Positions 16,894 to 24,893 of a DNA stretch of 41,293 nucleotides are shown here, piece after piece. The notes beneath the pieces are model-generated. The model saw nothing but the letters and a program-made list of their open reading frames with translations. It made no database searches and was not told where the DNA came from. The translations under genes and the position numbers were made by a program. Origin of the DNA: JAYSFC01 sp041913505 (GTDB taxonomy: Bacteria > Pseudomonadota > Gammaproteobacteria > Burkholderiales > Burkholderiaceae_C). Position 1 is the first letter of the stretch. Each line of letters begins with the position of its first letter. The DNA lies in contig JAYSFC010000012.1 in the NCBI GenBank assembly GCA_041913505.1, positions 1-41,293 on the forward strand, read 5' to 3'.

Positions 16894-18294
16894 ATGTTTG
16901 TTACCGTCAAAGCCCGTGTCCATACCGATGCCACCGGGGCCTACACCGAGTTGCCTGCTTTGCTGACCCCGGCTGGGCTGCTGGAGCCCTTGCTCGACTA
17001 TTGCCTGTACCGCAGCCACGACCGCAGTCTGGCCTGGATGTCGAAAGTGGCCCGCTCGGTGCGGATGTTCCTCGAATACCTGCAATCCAACCCTGCTGAA
17101 CGCGACACCTATCGTCTGTTCCAGAACTTCGCCCAACGGCTCTACACCGGCACCTTCGACCGTGCGACCGGCCTAGACCCCAGTGGCCTGTGCTGGGCGC
17201 CGCGCTCGCCGCAGGATGCTTCGCACATCGTCACTCACCTGACCGACTTCTTCGACTGGCTCGGCGAGATGCGTCCCGAGGCGGCCCAGGTGAACCCGCG
17301 CTATGCGGGCGGCTCCTTCGACCGCCAGACCGATGAGGCCGCCTATCAGTACCGGCGCAGCAAGGCCTTCCTTGGCCATACCTGGGCGGCTAATGCTTCC
17401 CCAGTCGATACTGGGCACCGTGTCCGGAGCCAGCGCCTCCCGAAAGTTGAGAAAGGCGAACCGCCAGCCTTCCCGGAAGAGCGCTTCGAGGAACTCCTTG
17501 CCAAGGGATTCAGCGCTGCCGGACGCCAGGACTATCGCGGCATGCTCATCACCTTGCTGCTGCACGGGGCCGGTTTCCGTGAGTCGGAGCCTTTCCACCT
17601 CTACATCTCAGATGTGTTCCCGGACCCAGCCAATCCGAGCCAGGCCAAGGTGCTCATCCATCACCCGAGCCATGGGGGCGCACCCGCAGACTGGCGCGAT
17701 GAAAGAGGTAAAGCACGCAAGGGCAACCGGGCGGAATACCTTGCCCAGCAGTTTGGACTTGTTCCCCGCACTGAGTTGATGGACAGGCGCCATGCCGGCT
17801 GGAAAGGCGGTACGCATGACGCGGCCTACTACAAGCAGGCGTACTGGTTCTTGCCAGAGTATGGCGAGTGGTTCCTGCAACTGTGGCGCCGCTACCTGGA
17901 GCAGGTCGCACGAATCGAGCGCGACCACCCGTTTGCCTTCATCAATCTGAGTCGTGAACCAGTGGGCGGGGCGTACACGCTCACCCAGTACAACAAGGCG
18001 CATGCCGCCGCCTGTGAACGTATCGGCCTCAAGGTCGGCAAGGCCCTGGGAACGACACCCCACGGCCACCGACACGCTTACGGTCGGCGGCTGCGTAACG
18101 CCGGTGTTGATAAGCCGCTCATCCGTCGTTTCATGCACCACGCATCCGAGGAGAGTCAGCAGGTCTACACACAAGCTACCACCCGCGAGGCCATCGAAGC
18201 GCTTGAAGCTGCAGCGCAGCGATTGCGGGGCCAGCACGCCAAGGCTCCGTCCGCTATAGGCCAGTCGCTGCCGGGTTTCAAACTCGACGACTAA
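16894..18294 (+). CDS. Tyrosine recombinase, GmtY-like
   Basis: 466 residues from the ATG at 16894; the longer open frame from 16729 overlaps the small upstream gene and its extra residues look non-coding. The N-terminal part (about 20-160) is the SAM-like core-binding domain, with DRSLAWMSKVARSVRMFLEY. The catalytic domain carries all residues of the family: Arg229 in GAGFRESE, His390-x-x-Arg393 in TPHGHRHAYG, His416 and the nucleophile Tyr425 in QQVYTQA, with the normal nine-residue spacing. It therefore looks active. It is followed after nine bases by the larger recombinase. Length and partners fit the gamma-mobile-trio recombinase GmtY; this family call is from memory and unverified. Confidence 0.85.
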   Translation: MFVTVKARVHTDATGAYTELPALLTPAGLLEPLLDYCLYRSHDRSLAWMSKVARSVRMFLEYLQSNPAERDTYRLFQNFAQRLYTGTFDRATGLDPSGLCWAPRSPQDASHIVTHLTDFFDWLGEMRPEAAQVNPRYAGGSFDRQTDEAAYQYRRSKAFLGHTWAANASPVDTGHRVRSQRLPKVEKGEPPAFPEERFEELLAKGFSAAGRQDYRGMLITLLLHGAGFRESEPFHLYISDVFPDPANPSQAKVLIHHPSHGGAPADWRDERGKARKGNRAEYLAQQFGLVPRTELMDRRHAGWKGGTHDAAYYKQAYWFLPEYGEWFLQLWRRYLEQVARIERDHPFAFINLSREPVGGAYTLTQYNKAHAAACERIGLKVGKALGTTPHGHRHAYGRRLRNAGVDKPLIRRFMHHASEESQQVYTQATTREAIEALEAAAQRLRGQHAKAPSAIGQSLPGFKLDD

Positions 18295-18303
18295 GGAATT
18301 CCA

Positions 18304-20916
18304 GTGACCGAAAAGAAAGCAACTACCACTCCCGAGGCATCAACCGCCCCGGCCCCGAAGGTAAAAGGGGTGAAGCGTGAAACCGATGCCACCCTGGGCT
18401 GGGTCGAACGCAAGTACCCGCAATTGGAGACCTGGCGCGTATTGGCAGTGGAGTGGCTCCAAGGGGAAACGAGCGGGGTTCCGTGGAGGCTTAGGGCTTT
18501 GGTGGCTTTCTTCGAGCGCTACCTCATCCAGCAGGGGCTGCCGCTCGAACCGGCGGTTTTGCTAGCGCGCAACACCGTCCTGCCGGACTTCTACGGCACG
18601 GCCTGTCCGGATTCATCGCCGGGCATTCAGTACAACAATATTATTCACTCCTTCCTGCACTTCGTGCTGCTGCGTGAGTTCAGCGAAGCCGACGACAACG
18701 GCCAGCCAGTAGTCTCGCCAGCCTTCCGCAACCCTGTGCCCCGGATGTCCGAGAGTGGCCTACCCAAGCGGGATGAGAGCGTGCATTCGCCGCTGCCCTA
18801 CGGTTACATAGACGAACTGCGGCAAATGCTGGCAGCCGGCCCACACTTCTACGACTGGCAGTGGGCACAGAGCGCTCTGGGTGTGGAAATCGGCCAGCGC
18901 GGGCACGGTGCACCTGATTGGTTTGAAGTGACCGAGGACCAGATTGACCGGAACGACCCTGACTGTGTGTGGCGAGTCCGCAGGGTCAGCCCGAAGTATC
19001 GCGGAGGGCAGGTGCTGGAGATGTGGAGTCCGGTGCGTTGGGTTGCCCTGCTTGTAAAGCTCATCCTGCCGCTGCGAACCTACCAGGTCCGCATGCTCGA
19101 CTCGGGCGAAGCCGATACCTGGCGGTATTCGGTGGGCGAGTGGACTTTGAATCCGAGCCGACTTGCGCAGGGCAGCGAACGACGTCCCCTCCAGCAAGGG
19201 GTGTTTCGCCGCAGCAATCCGCTCACCGACGGAGAAGAGGCGTCAACCGTGCTCTACATCAACACCAACAAGACCGCTGACATTGCCAAATCAGGCCCGG
19301 AAAAAGGCTACGTATTACCTTGGTCCTCAGGTGGACCGGTTCATCAGGATGTCTTCTACTGGCTGGAGAAGCTGCGCAACTGGCAGGAAAAGTACAACCC
19401 TGTCGCGCGGCGCGCAGCATGGGCGGAACTGGATGGCCGCCATATCCCGGCGAAGAGCGAAGTGCAGCTCGCGGGTTATCCCGACGCCTGCTTCCTCTTT
19501 AGGTTACCGGAGGCACGAGCCGGAGCAGCGCATCTTCCGGTGACTTCGGATACGTTGGACAGGCCGTGGTTCTGCCTTTTAGAAACCTTGGAGCTCAGGC
19601 TTGCCGACCGTGGCGAAACTCATAGCAACGGAGCTCAAATTAGGTTCTTGCCGCCATCAGAAGCACGGGTGAAAGGTTCACATATGACCCTCTTCCCCTT
19701 GCACAGCCTGCGCGTCTCCCTCATCACCGCGCTGGCCCTGGAAGGGCAGGTACCGTTTCCAATACTGCAAAAGCTCGTCGGCCACAGCAGGCTGCTGATG
19801 ACGCTCTACTACACCAAGCCCGGCGCGACCCACATACAAAATGTGCTGCATGGTGCTGCGGAGCGGCTGGAGGCGCGCAAGGAATCAAGTATCCAGAACT
19901 TCCTGCTGGACACCGCACACGACGAACTGCTACAAAAAGCCATTTGCAACAGCGTACCCAGTCTTGCCGCCGCCGTCCCCCAGCATCCCGCTGCGCGCAA
20001 CCCGGTCGGCTGGATGCCGATGCACCATGGCCTGTGTCTGGTCGGTGGCAACACCAGTGAGACCGAGGATAACGGCTCTGTGGGCGGCTGCTATAACGGT
20101 GGGCCCCAGATTGGTCCCCCGACGTTGAAGAAATTTGGCTCCGTGCCCGGAGGCAGTCGCAACTGCGTGCGTTGTCGCTGGTTCGTGACCGAACCGCACC
20201 ACCTGCCTGCGTTGGCAGCCCACTTCAACACACTGGCCTATCACTTCGACGAGGCACGCAACGCCTGCCTGGCCCGCGAACAGGAACTGCAAGGCCTAAA
20301 GAAGCAAAGGGCTGACGCGGAGGACGCTGGGCACCCGTTCGCTCGCCAAGACGCATACCGTCAGGCAGAGCGGGGGTGGGAAAGCGCTATGAAGCGCTTC
20401 AGCGACTTGGCCGAAGACTTGGTGGCCTGCTGGCGTCTTATCGAGCGATGCAAGGCGGCGTTGAATGCCGCGCAAGGCGACGGCACGCAAATGGTCACAG
20501 TCGGCGAGGTGGCCGACGTGAAGCTTGCCTTCGAGGAGACGGAATCCGAACTGCTCCAATTGAGTGGTGTCTGCGATAGTGTCGAGGTCTACCCCGACCT
20601 AGAGCCGGGAAAGGCGGTCTTCCGCCGTAGCCAACTCCTCGATGGCGTGCTCTACCGTGACGACCTGCCTCCCGTGTTCATGCTTCTGAGCGAGCAGGAG
20701 CAGCTGCTGGCGGGCAACGCCTTCATGCGACGTCTTGCCCAGCAGATGAACCCCGAGAACCCTGCGCTGGGCCAGCGGGAGGTGATTCGCCTGATGGACG
20801 CAGGCGTACGCCTTAGCCAGCACTTGAACATGGACCTCGCTTCGCTGCTGCATGGCGACCGCCCCGTCCAGTCGTTCTCCGCCGGTCCCCGACCCCTGAC
20901 CGGAGATGAAGCATGA
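18304..20916 (+). CDS. Large tyrosine recombinase with cysteine-rich C-terminal region, GmtZ-like
   Basis: 870 residues, GTG start, AAGGAA site just before. The catalytic residues are Arg258 in LPLRTYQVR, His467-x-x-Arg470 in PLHSLRVS, His494 in LVGHSR and Tyr503 in LYYTK, with nine-residue His-Tyr spacing; it looks active. After the catalytic domain comes a Cys/His-rich section (about 575-640: MHHGLCLVGG, GGCYNGG, NCVRCRWFVT) that may bind zinc. A helical region from about 655 to 740 follows. Two-recombinase systems such as Tn554 need both proteins for one-way integration. The stop overlaps the next start (ATGA). Size and order fit the gamma-mobile-trio integrase GmtZ. Confidence 0.85.
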   Translation: MTEKKATTTPEASTAPAPKVKGVKRETDATLGWVERKYPQLETWRVLAVEWLQGETSGVPWRLRALVAFFERYLIQQGLPLEPAVLLARNTVLPDFYGTACPDSSPGIQYNNIIHSFLHFVLLREFSEADDNGQPVVSPAFRNPVPRMSESGLPKRDESVHSPLPYGYIDELRQMLAAGPHFYDWQWAQSALGVEIGQRGHGAPDWFEVTEDQIDRNDPDCVWRVRRVSPKYRGGQVLEMWSPVRWVALLVKLILPLRTYQVRMLDSGEADTWRYSVGEWTLNPSRLAQGSERRPLQQGVFRRSNPLTDGEEASTVLYINTNKTADIAKSGPEKGYVLPWSSGGPVHQDVFYWLEKLRNWQEKYNPVARRAAWAELDGRHIPAKSEVQLAGYPDACFLFRLPEARAGAAHLPVTSDTLDRPWFCLLETLELRLADRGETHSNGAQIRFLPPSEARVKGSHMTLFPLHSLRVSLITALALEGQVPFPILQKLVGHSRLLMTLYYTKPGATHIQNVLHGAAERLEARKESSIQNFLLDTAHDELLQKAICNSVPSLAAAVPQHPAARNPVGWMPMHHGLCLVGGNTSETEDNGSVGGCYNGGPQIGPPTLKKFGSVPGGSRNCVRCRWFVTEPHHLPALAAHFNTLAYHFDEARNACLAREQELQGLKKQRADAEDAGHPFARQDAYRQAERGWESAMKRFSDLAEDLVACWRLIERCKAALNAAQGDGTQMVTVGEVADVKLAFEETESELLQLSGVCDSVEVYPDLEPGKAVFRRSQLLDGVLYRDDLPPVFMLLSEQEQLLAGNAFMRRLAQQMNPENPALGQREVIRLMDAGVRLSQHLNMDLASLLHGDRPVQSFSAGPRPLTGDEA

Positions 20917-21572
20917 GCGCCATGACGGACATCCACCCGGACGCCGTGCTGGCATCGCTGCTCGACAAGGGCGGACGCTCCAACCGGCGGGCGAACCTGG
21001 CCAAGATGCATGAGCTTTGCCGCCGACAGCACGCAGCCGGCTCGCGTGAATTCTCCCTGCCGGCCATCGGCCGCCTGGCCGAAGCCGAAGGCATCCTGAA
21101 GGGGCGCGCCCTCTATAACGCCCAGTCCGCCGACTACCGGGCGCTCATTGAGGCGTGGTCCGCCTATGCCGGCCCCGCCGAGCCCAAGCCTCTCAAAACC
21201 TTGGCGAGCCATGACTACCTGATGCGGATTGAAGACCCTGCCATACGCTCCATCATGCAGGCCGTCATCGCTGAGCGCGACAAGCTCAAGGCGCAGCTCA
21301 ATGTCCTGAAGGCCCACACGCAGGTGACCGTGGACCGTCGGCCCTTGGGTGCGACCATCTCTGCTGCTCCGGGGACACAGCCAGTGGCTGTGCTCGCCCT
21401 GTCTGCGCAATTGACGCCGTCGGAGCGTGAAGCCTTGCAGAAAGCGGTTTCGGCCAGCTACCTCGAAGAGCGCGGCCTGAAGGAAGGCAGCCACGGCGAA
21501 ATCGTCAATGAGCGCGGACGGACGGTGTTCGAGGTGGGCTTTGCTCGTGCCGTTCGCAAGGTACTGGGCTGA
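20913..21572 (+). CDS. Small coiled-coil accessory protein, GmtX-like
   Basis: 219 residues; its ATG overlaps the stop of the large recombinase by four bases, which suggests coupled translation. The N-terminal half is basic and looks like a helix-turn-helix, with LLDKGGRSNRRANLAKMHEL and IGRLAEAEGILKGRALYN. A helical stretch that may form a coiled coil (IMQAVIAERDKLKAQLNVLK) is near residue 120. The C-terminal part, from LSAQLTPSEREALQKAVS to FEVGFARAVRKVLG, has no recognisable motif. Position after two recombinases fits GmtX, or TnpC in Tn554. A role in choosing or aligning the sites is an inference. Confidence 0.78.
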   Translation: MSAMTDIHPDAVLASLLDKGGRSNRRANLAKMHELCRRQHAAGSREFSLPAIGRLAEAEGILKGRALYNAQSADYRALIEAWSAYAGPAEPKPLKTLASHDYLMRIEDPAIRSIMQAVIAERDKLKAQLNVLKAHTQVTVDRRPLGATISAAPGTQPVAVLALSAQLTPSEREALQKAVSASYLEERGLKEGSHGEIVNERGRTVFEVGFARAVRKVLG

Positions 21573-21805
21573 CTACGGTCAAAGTTATCGGCTGTTCTCG
21601 GCCACAAGCGGTAATTCGATGAGTCAAGGCGTCCGGCAGGTTAGGGCTGGAGGACTAAACCGCTCGCGCGGTAGTCCGCCGCGGCCTTGCAGCCATTCTC
21701 ATCGGCATTGCGTAGGGCCGCAACGGGTAGCCGGCCAGTGAGTTGAGGTGCCCAGAAGTGAACAGCATCCGCCGTGCCGGGCGACGCCCTGCCCAAAATC
21801 TCATG

Positions 21806-21836
21806 AAAAAAGCGCCGACGTTGCCATCGGCGCTTT
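21806..21836 (-). terminator. Inward-facing terminator at the right end of the element
   Basis: Perfect 10-bp stem AAAGCGCCGA (21809-21818) and TCGGCGCTTT (21827-21836), 8-base loop. On the minus strand it runs into six T. It would stop transcripts entering from ggt. On the plus strand only three T follow, so it may weakly end the recombinase operon as well. Confidence 0.8.
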
Positions 21837-21840
21837 GAAG

Positions 21841-21860
21841 TTACGATGTATTACGATGTA
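21841..21860. repeat. Tandem 10-base repeat
   Basis: TTACGATGTA twice in a row. The second copy also forms an inverted repeat with TACATCG after TTTC (CGATGTA, TTTC, TACATCG). Possible binding sites for an element protein. Confidence 0.55.
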
Positions 21861-21931
21861 TTTCTACATCGCAACTACGTGTCGATAAAATTCAATTCTG
21901 ACAAAGCACTACGCTCACTCACTCACATCCC

Positions 21932-21953
21932 ATGTATGTTTAGGGTATGAGTC
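21932..21953 (+). repeat. Right direct repeat of the element (possible attR core)
   Basis: ATGTATGTTTAGGGT followed by AGTC, the counterpart of 16374-16396. The exact shared block is TTAGGGT at 21940-21946. Confidence 0.5.
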
Positions 21954-21959
21954 GAAAAA

Positions 21960-21972
21960 GGTGCGGCTTTTT
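21960..21972 (-). terminator. Right arm of the split bidirectional terminator (ggt side)
   Basis: GGTGCGGCTTTTT, exact reverse complement of 16337-16349. It lies 15 bases beyond the ggt stop codon. Confidence 0.75.
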
Positions 21973-21987
21973 GTATGGCTGGGTGGA

Positions 21988-23775
21988 TCAGTAGCCCAGT
22001 GTCTGGCCGTCGGGGTTGCGCGGGTCGGAGGCGCCGTAGAGCATACCGTCGCGCACCTGAATGGTCTGCGTGCGGCCCATCGAGGGCTTGAGCGCGATGT
22101 TGTGGCCGCGTTGCTTCAGCAGCGCTATCGTGTCGGGCGAGAGGCCCTTCTCGATGCGCAGCTCGTCGGGCGTCCACTGGTGGTGCACGCGTGGCGTGGC
22201 GGCGGCTTCGGCCGGATTCATGCCGAAGTCGATGGTGTTGACTACGGTCTGCAACACAGTGGTGATGATGCGCGCGCCGCCGGGGCTGCCCGTGACGAGC
22301 GTGGGCTTGCCGTCCTTGAGCACGATGGTGGGCGTCATCGACGAGAGGGGGCGCTTCTTGGCGGCCACGGCGTTCGCATCGCCGCCTACGAGGCCATAGG
22401 CGTTGGCCACGCCGGGCTTGGCAGAGAAGTCGTCCATCTCGTTGTTGAGCAGGATGCCCGTACCCTTGGCCACGATGCCGCTGCCGAAATTCGTGTTGAG
22501 CGTGTAGGTCACGGCCACGGCGTTGCCGGCCTTGTCCACCACGGAGTAGTGCGTGGTCTGGTCGCTCTCATAGGGCTGCGGCTGGCCGGGCTTGATGCTC
22601 TTGCCCGAGCGTGCATGGTTCGGATCGATGGTCTTGGCTAGCGAGGCTGCGTAGGCCTTCGAGGTCAGGCCCTTGAGCGGGATCTTCACGAAGTCCGGGT
22701 CGCCCAGGTACTCGGAGCGGTCGGCGTAGGCCAGCTTCATGCTCTCGGCCATGTAGTGGATGGTCTGCGCGCTGTTGGGGCCCCACTGCGCGATCGGCAG
22801 GGGCTCGAGCATGTTGAGGATCTGCACGAGGTGCGGGCCACCGGAAGAGGGCGGGGGCATGGTCACGATCTCGTAGCCACGGTAGGTGCCACGCGTGGGG
22901 ACGCGCTCCACCACCTTGTAGTCGCGCAGGTCCTGCAGCGTAATGGCACCCGCGTGCGGCGCCATCTCGGCCGCGATCTTCTGTGCGATCGCGCCTTCAT
23001 AGAAAGCCTTCGCGCCCTGCTGGCCGATCAGCCGCATCGAATGGGCCAGATCCTTCTGCACGAGCAGGTCGCCGCGCTGGAGGGGTTCGCCGTTCTTCCA
23101 GAAGATGGCTTGCGTGGCGGGCCACTGGCCCATGTTCTTCTTCTCTTGCTGGAGGATCTTGGCCAGCGTCTCGCTCACGGGGAAGCCATGCTCGGCCAGC
23201 GCGGCCGCGGGGGCAACCACCTTGGCCAGCGGCATGGTGCCCCAGGTCTTGAGCGCATGCTCCATGCCGGCCACGGTGCCAGGTACGCCCACGGCATAGT
23301 GCGTGTAGAGCGACTTGCCGTCGATCACATTGCCCTTGGCGTCGAGGTACATGTCGCGCGTGGCCTTGGCGGGGGCCATTTCGCGGAAGTCCAGTGCCAC
23401 GCTCTTGCCCGTCTTCGCGTCGTGCACCACCATGAAGCCGCCTCCGCCGAGGTTGCCCGCGTTGGGCAGGGCCACGGCCAACGCAAAGCCGATACCCACG
23501 GCCGCATCCACGGCGTTGCCGCCGGCCTTGAGGATGTCGAGGCCGATCTTGGAGGCCAGTTCCTGTTCGGTTGCCACCATGCCGTGCTTCGCAACGACTG
23601 GATGGAACACGTCCATGTCGAAGTCGTAGGCGGCACTCGCGGCCTGCGCGGCCGAGGTCTGCTGGACGGCGACCGGTGGTTGGGCTACGGCTTGCGGGGG
23701 CGGGCTGCTGCATGCCGCCAGGCTGGCCAATGCCAGTGCCAGGCTACTGGCGAGCAGTGTCGATCGGATGTTCAT
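21988..23775 (-). CDS. ggt: Gamma-glutamyltransferase, lipoprotein form
   Basis: 595 residues. It cleaves or transfers the gamma-glutamyl group of glutathione and related compounds in the periplasm. It is made as a proenzyme that cuts itself before the nucleophile threonine; here Thr407 in SDQTTHYSVVDKAGNAV matches that site. Other markers are KAGGNAVDAAVGIGFALAVA, GNLGGGGFMVVHD, and TGSPGGARIITTVLQTVVN with the oxyanion glycines. The N-terminus is a lipoprotein signal with LASLAAC (Cys22), so the protein is probably anchored to a membrane; many relatives are soluble periplasmic proteins. An AAGGAGA site precedes the ATG. The gene is divergent from hiuH, so it may share the operator at 23916-23931. 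Confidence 0.95.
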   Translation of the reverse strand: MNIRSTLLASSLALALASLAACSSPPPQAVAQPPVAVQQTSAAQAASAAYDFDMDVFHPVVAKHGMVATEQELASKIGLDILKAGGNAVDAAVGIGFALAVALPNAGNLGGGGFMVVHDAKTGKSVALDFREMAPAKATRDMYLDAKGNVIDGKSLYTHYAVGVPGTVAGMEHALKTWGTMPLAKVVAPAAALAEHGFPVSETLAKILQQEKKNMGQWPATQAIFWKNGEPLQRGDLLVQKDLAHSMRLIGQQGAKAFYEGAIAQKIAAEMAPHAGAITLQDLRDYKVVERVPTRGTYRGYEIVTMPPPSSGGPHLVQILNMLEPLPIAQWGPNSAQTIHYMAESMKLAYADRSEYLGDPDFVKIPLKGLTSKAYAASLAKTIDPNHARSGKSIKPGQPQPYESDQTTHYSVVDKAGNAVAVTYTLNTNFGSGIVAKGTGILLNNEMDDFSAKPGVANAYGLVGGDANAVAAKKRPLSSMTPTIVLKDGKPTLVTGSPGGARIITTVLQTVVNTIDFGMNPAEAAATPRVHHQWTPDELRIEKGLSPDTIALLKQRGHNIALKPSMGRTQTIQVRDGMLYGASDPRNPDGQTLGY

Positions 23776-23915
23776 GGGCTTGTCTCCTTGACGTTGTCAG
23801 ATAACGCTGGGGGAGTGTAGAGCGATCCACGGGCCGCTTCCATGCCGGATGCGAACGAGGTTATGCGCTGCGTATGGGGCTCAGGCAGGGTATGCCCTGG
23901 GTTATCGATGTACAA

Positions 23916-23931
23916 AAACTGTATACACTTT
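23916..23931 (+). promoter_or_regulatory. Putative GntR operator C, upstream of hiuH
   Basis: AAACTGTATACACTTT, core palindrome TGTATACA at 23920-23927. It lies 24 bases before the hiuH start, over the probable -10 region, and 141 bases upstream of ggt. Confidence 0.72.
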
Positions 23932-23954
23932 GGATCGAAACTTAGGAGAATTCC

Positions 23955-24305
23955 ATGGGCCTGAGCACCCACGTCCTCGACACCATGAATGGCTGTCCCG
24001 CTGCGGGCATGGCGGTGGCGTTGTACTCCACCGAGGGCGAGCACGCCACGTTGATCAAGCGCCTTGTGCTCAACCACGACGGCCGCACCGACGCGCCGCT
24101 GTTCGACAACGCCAGCCTGCGGGTAGGCACCTACCGCCTCACCTTTGACGTGGCGGGGTACTTTCGCGCGCGCGGCGTGCAGCTGCCCGAGCCCAATTTC
24201 CTGAACCAGGTGAGCCTGGACTTCGGCGTGGCCCATGCCGATCAGCACTACCATGTGCCGCTGCTCGTGAGCCCGTGGAGCTATTCCACGTACCGCGGCT
24301 CCTGA
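23955..24305 (+). CDS. hiuH: 5-hydroxyisourate hydrolase (transthyretin-related)
   Basis: 116 residues, the normal size. HiuH opens 5-hydroxyisourate, the product of urate oxidase, to OHCU, which UraD then decarboxylates. The family motifs are visible: LSTHVLDTMNGCPAAGMAVAL at the start (catalytic His6), LNHDGRTDAPLF, and the C-terminal tetrapeptide YRGS. No signal peptide, so it is cytoplasmic. TAGGAGAA precedes the ATG. It is the second step of the pathway encoded by puuD, hiuH, uraD, puuE and allC, and carries the same operator as the others. Confidence 0.96.
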   Translation: MGLSTHVLDTMNGCPAAGMAVALYSTEGEHATLIKRLVLNHDGRTDAPLFDNASLRVGTYRLTFDVAGYFRARGVQLPEPNFLNQVSLDFGVAHADQHYHVPLLVSPWSYSTYRGS

Positions 24306-24812
24306 TCAGTTCTGCATCTGCCCTTCTGTGAGGGTGTCGAGCTGGAAGCGGCCCGACTCGTCCCATAGCCACACATCGGTGTAGGTGACGCGCCCCAGGC
24401 GCGCCGGGGCAGGGAAGGGCGCTGCGGCGCGCACGGTGCGTTCGATCTCGGCGATTACCTCGGGTGCATGGCGCGGCGCGCGCATCCAGTGCAGCCGGGT
24501 GACGCGGCCGGCGCGGTCGATGTCCACCTCGAGCACGCCCACGGCATAGAGCATCGGGGGGAGCTTGCCGGGGTAGATGCGCTGCACGTTGAGTCCGTAC
24601 AGGTGCCGCGCCGCATCCTGGCGGTACGCACGCGGCGTGGCGGCCTGCGAAGCGCCTGCGGCGGGACCTGCCGGCGTGGCAGGCGCCGTCCCGGGCGATG
24701 GCGTGGCCGGCGCTTCGGGGGCAGTCTGGCAGGCTGCGAGCAGCAGGGCTGTGGCGGTCAGCAGGCTGGCAGTTGCCCAACGTGGGTGACGGATCAGACA
24801 GGTGCGGAACAT
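24306..24812 (-). CDS. Lipoprotein with a TonB-like C-terminal domain
   Basis: 168 residues from the ATG at 24810-24812; a longer frame upstream runs against xdhC and is unlikely. The signal ends in the lipobox LLLAAC, so the protein is lipid-anchored. A Pro/Ala-rich linker (about 35-75, TAPEAPATPSPGTAPATPAG) leads to a domain resembling the C-terminal domain of TonB-type energy transducers: YAVGVLEVDIDRAGRVTRLHW and then FPAPARLGRVTYTDVWLWDE. There is no membrane helix as in true TonB. Its stop abuts that of hiuH. Function unknown; a periplasmic interaction role is a guess. Confidence 0.8.
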   Translation of the reverse strand: MFRTCLIRHPRWATASLLTATALLLAACQTAPEAPATPSPGTAPATPAGPAAGASQAATPRAYRQDAARHLYGLNVQRIYPGKLPPMLYAVGVLEVDIDRAGRVTRLHWMRAPRHAPEVIAEIERTVRAAAPFPAPARLGRVTYTDVWLWDESGRFQLDTLTEGQMQN

Positions 24813-24893
24813 GGTGGTGGCGCGTATGCTGGCAAAGAAAGCGGGGAAACCGGGCACGGACTGCCGTGTGAATGTTGCCGTAGAGGATAAGTC

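Larger units (their letters stand above)
16350..21959 (+). mobile_element. Site-inserted element with a tyrosine-recombinase trio (gamma-mobile-trio-like)
   Basis: About 5.6 kb between the split terminator arms. It holds one operon of four genes on the plus strand and non-coding ends of about 230 and 390 bases. The two large proteins have complete tyrosine-recombinase catalytic sets, and the third is a small basic coiled-coil protein. Order and sizes (466, 870, 219 residues) resemble the GmtY-GmtZ-GmtX set of the gamma-mobile-trio islands described in Vibrio and other Gammaproteobacteria, and more distantly TnpA-TnpB-TnpC of Tn554. No cargo gene is visible apart from the small first gene. Imperfect direct repeats containing TTAGGGT lie near both ends. 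The precise ends are uncertain by some tens of bases. Confidence 0.8.
21573..21959. other. Non-coding right end of the element
   Basis: About 390 bases without a convincing gene. It holds a minus-facing terminator (21806-21836), a tandem 10-base repeat (21841-21860) that also pairs with TACATCG just after it, a short ACTC triplication (21915-21928) and the right direct repeat. The arrangement of small repeats near the end is what recombinase binding sites would look like. Confidence 0.55.

Noticed and set aside
21573..21741. Short open frame after the GmtX-like gene as cargo
   Set aside because: No ribosome site, no recognisable protein features; it begins inside the preceding gene in another frame.
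21841..21928. CRISPR-like array from the short repeats
   Set aside because: The repeats are 4-10 bases, without regular spacers, and no cas gene is nearby.
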